A DNA stretch of 64,000 nt, taken from assembly GCF_900102105.1 (NCBI RefSeq), contig NZ_FNBB01000013.1, positions 62,001 to 126,000 on the forward strand, read 5' to 3'. Positions 63,827-64,000 of the stretch are shown here, one piece after another; within the stretch, counting starts at the first letter, position 1; each line of letters begins with the position of its first letter. The DNA is from Agrobacterium pusense (GTDB taxonomy: Bacteria > Pseudomonadota > Alphaproteobacteria > Rhizobiales > Rhizobiaceae). A program made the position numbers and the translations under genes. The notes under the pieces are model-generated. The model was not told the DNA's origin. It made no database searches and worked only from the letters and a program-made list of their open reading frames with translations.

Positions 63827-63900
63827 ATCAAAATACGAGCCGAGCCGGAAACTCCATTCTTCCAAAGCTCAAAAAGTCTCAAATCATTCGACGACGGACA

Positions 63901-64000
63901 CAGACGCCTTGCGCAAGATCTCGTTGGCCTGACGAAGCTCGCAGTTATCCCGCTCAAGAGCCTTCATATTCTCGGCCGCGTCGCTCGGCGAGCCTGCCCG
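63901..64000 (-). pseudogene. OrfA end of another IS3-family element, interrupted
   Basis: The minus strand encodes NMKALERDNCELRQANEILRKAS, the C-terminal end of a typical IS3 OrfA, and then runs into the right end of the first element and stops there. This suggests that the first IS inserted in the second one. The gene continues beyond the window. Confidence 0.65.

Larger units (their letters stand above)
62463..63900 (+). mobile_element. IS3-family element, left-truncated and with broken transposase
   Basis: OrfA and OrfB of an IS3-family element. The right end is probably at 63900: the minus strand begins TGTCCGTCGTCGAATG, fitting IS3 ends that start with TG. The left end and its inverted repeat are not found. 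Confidence 0.75.

Overview
The window reads as part of a repABC-type plasmid, megaplasmid or chromid from the Rhizobiales, probably Rhizobiaceae. The main evidence is a complete repA-repB-repC operon with the usual antisense-RNA spacer, RepB-type parS palindromes, and accessory families typical of rhizobia (DUF1612/RHE_PE00001-like protein, TakP-like TRAP transporter, an arsenic operon of Sinorhizobium/Agrobacterium type). No rRNA, tRNA or CRISPR array was seen.

Layout. 0-5.1 kb: a TRAP transporter for an organic (probably 2-oxo) acid and, convergent to it, a Cache-sensor histidine kinase with a NarL-type regulator. 5.1-6.5 kb: a GFA-family protein and a protein with two HARP-like repeats. 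7.2-10.8 kb: repABC. 10.9-14.7 kb: a decay zone holding a broken tyrosine recombinase, an intact vapBC pair, broken ada and PEP-mutase-like genes, and a second vapC remnant. 14.87-15.19 kb: four parS-like palindromes spaced 96-99 bp apart. 15.5-18.8 kb: an orphan gene, an IS5-family element, a broken AAA ATPase and an intact tyrosine recombinase that is the inverted relative of the broken copy. 18.9-24.7 kb: an arsenic resistance island (DUF6428, arsR, arsN2, acr3, arsC, arsH, arsK) followed by a serine recombinase.

25.2-43.0 kb is a probable defence island. It carries a DUF1612 protein, a nuclease-STAND ATPase, and then a compact operon: a DUF2158 protein, a caspase-SF2 helicase fusion, a sigma-like factor, an HTH protein, an IrrE protease-UvrD helicase-Fe/S nuclease-fold fusion, a three-unit multiubiquitin protein, an E1-like ThiF enzyme and the Cys-rich DUF6527 protein. 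A convergent two-gene unit (SF1 helicase plus an unrecognised partner) follows. The central operon is the most striking item: it combines a protease-helicase, a second protease-helicase, dedicated transcription factors and ubiquitin-like conjugation parts. I infer, without proof, that it is a regulated antiphage or anti-plasmid system whose Ubl arm tags a target and whose caspase and IrrE arms act as effector or switch.

43.3-62.1 kb is an envelope and stress cluster: glycosyltransferase, OmpA-like and Cys-rich periplasmic proteins, lipoprotein hydrolase, a DNA-binding/TPR regulator, HlyD-type membrane fusion protein with a partner, DUF3300/DUF2950 pair, AI-2E exporter-family protein, PPK2, SulP transporter, ion channel, MscS channel, DUF2721 and a Nudix hydrolase. 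62.4-64.0 kb: a degenerate IS3-family element apparently inserted into another IS3-family element that runs off the window.
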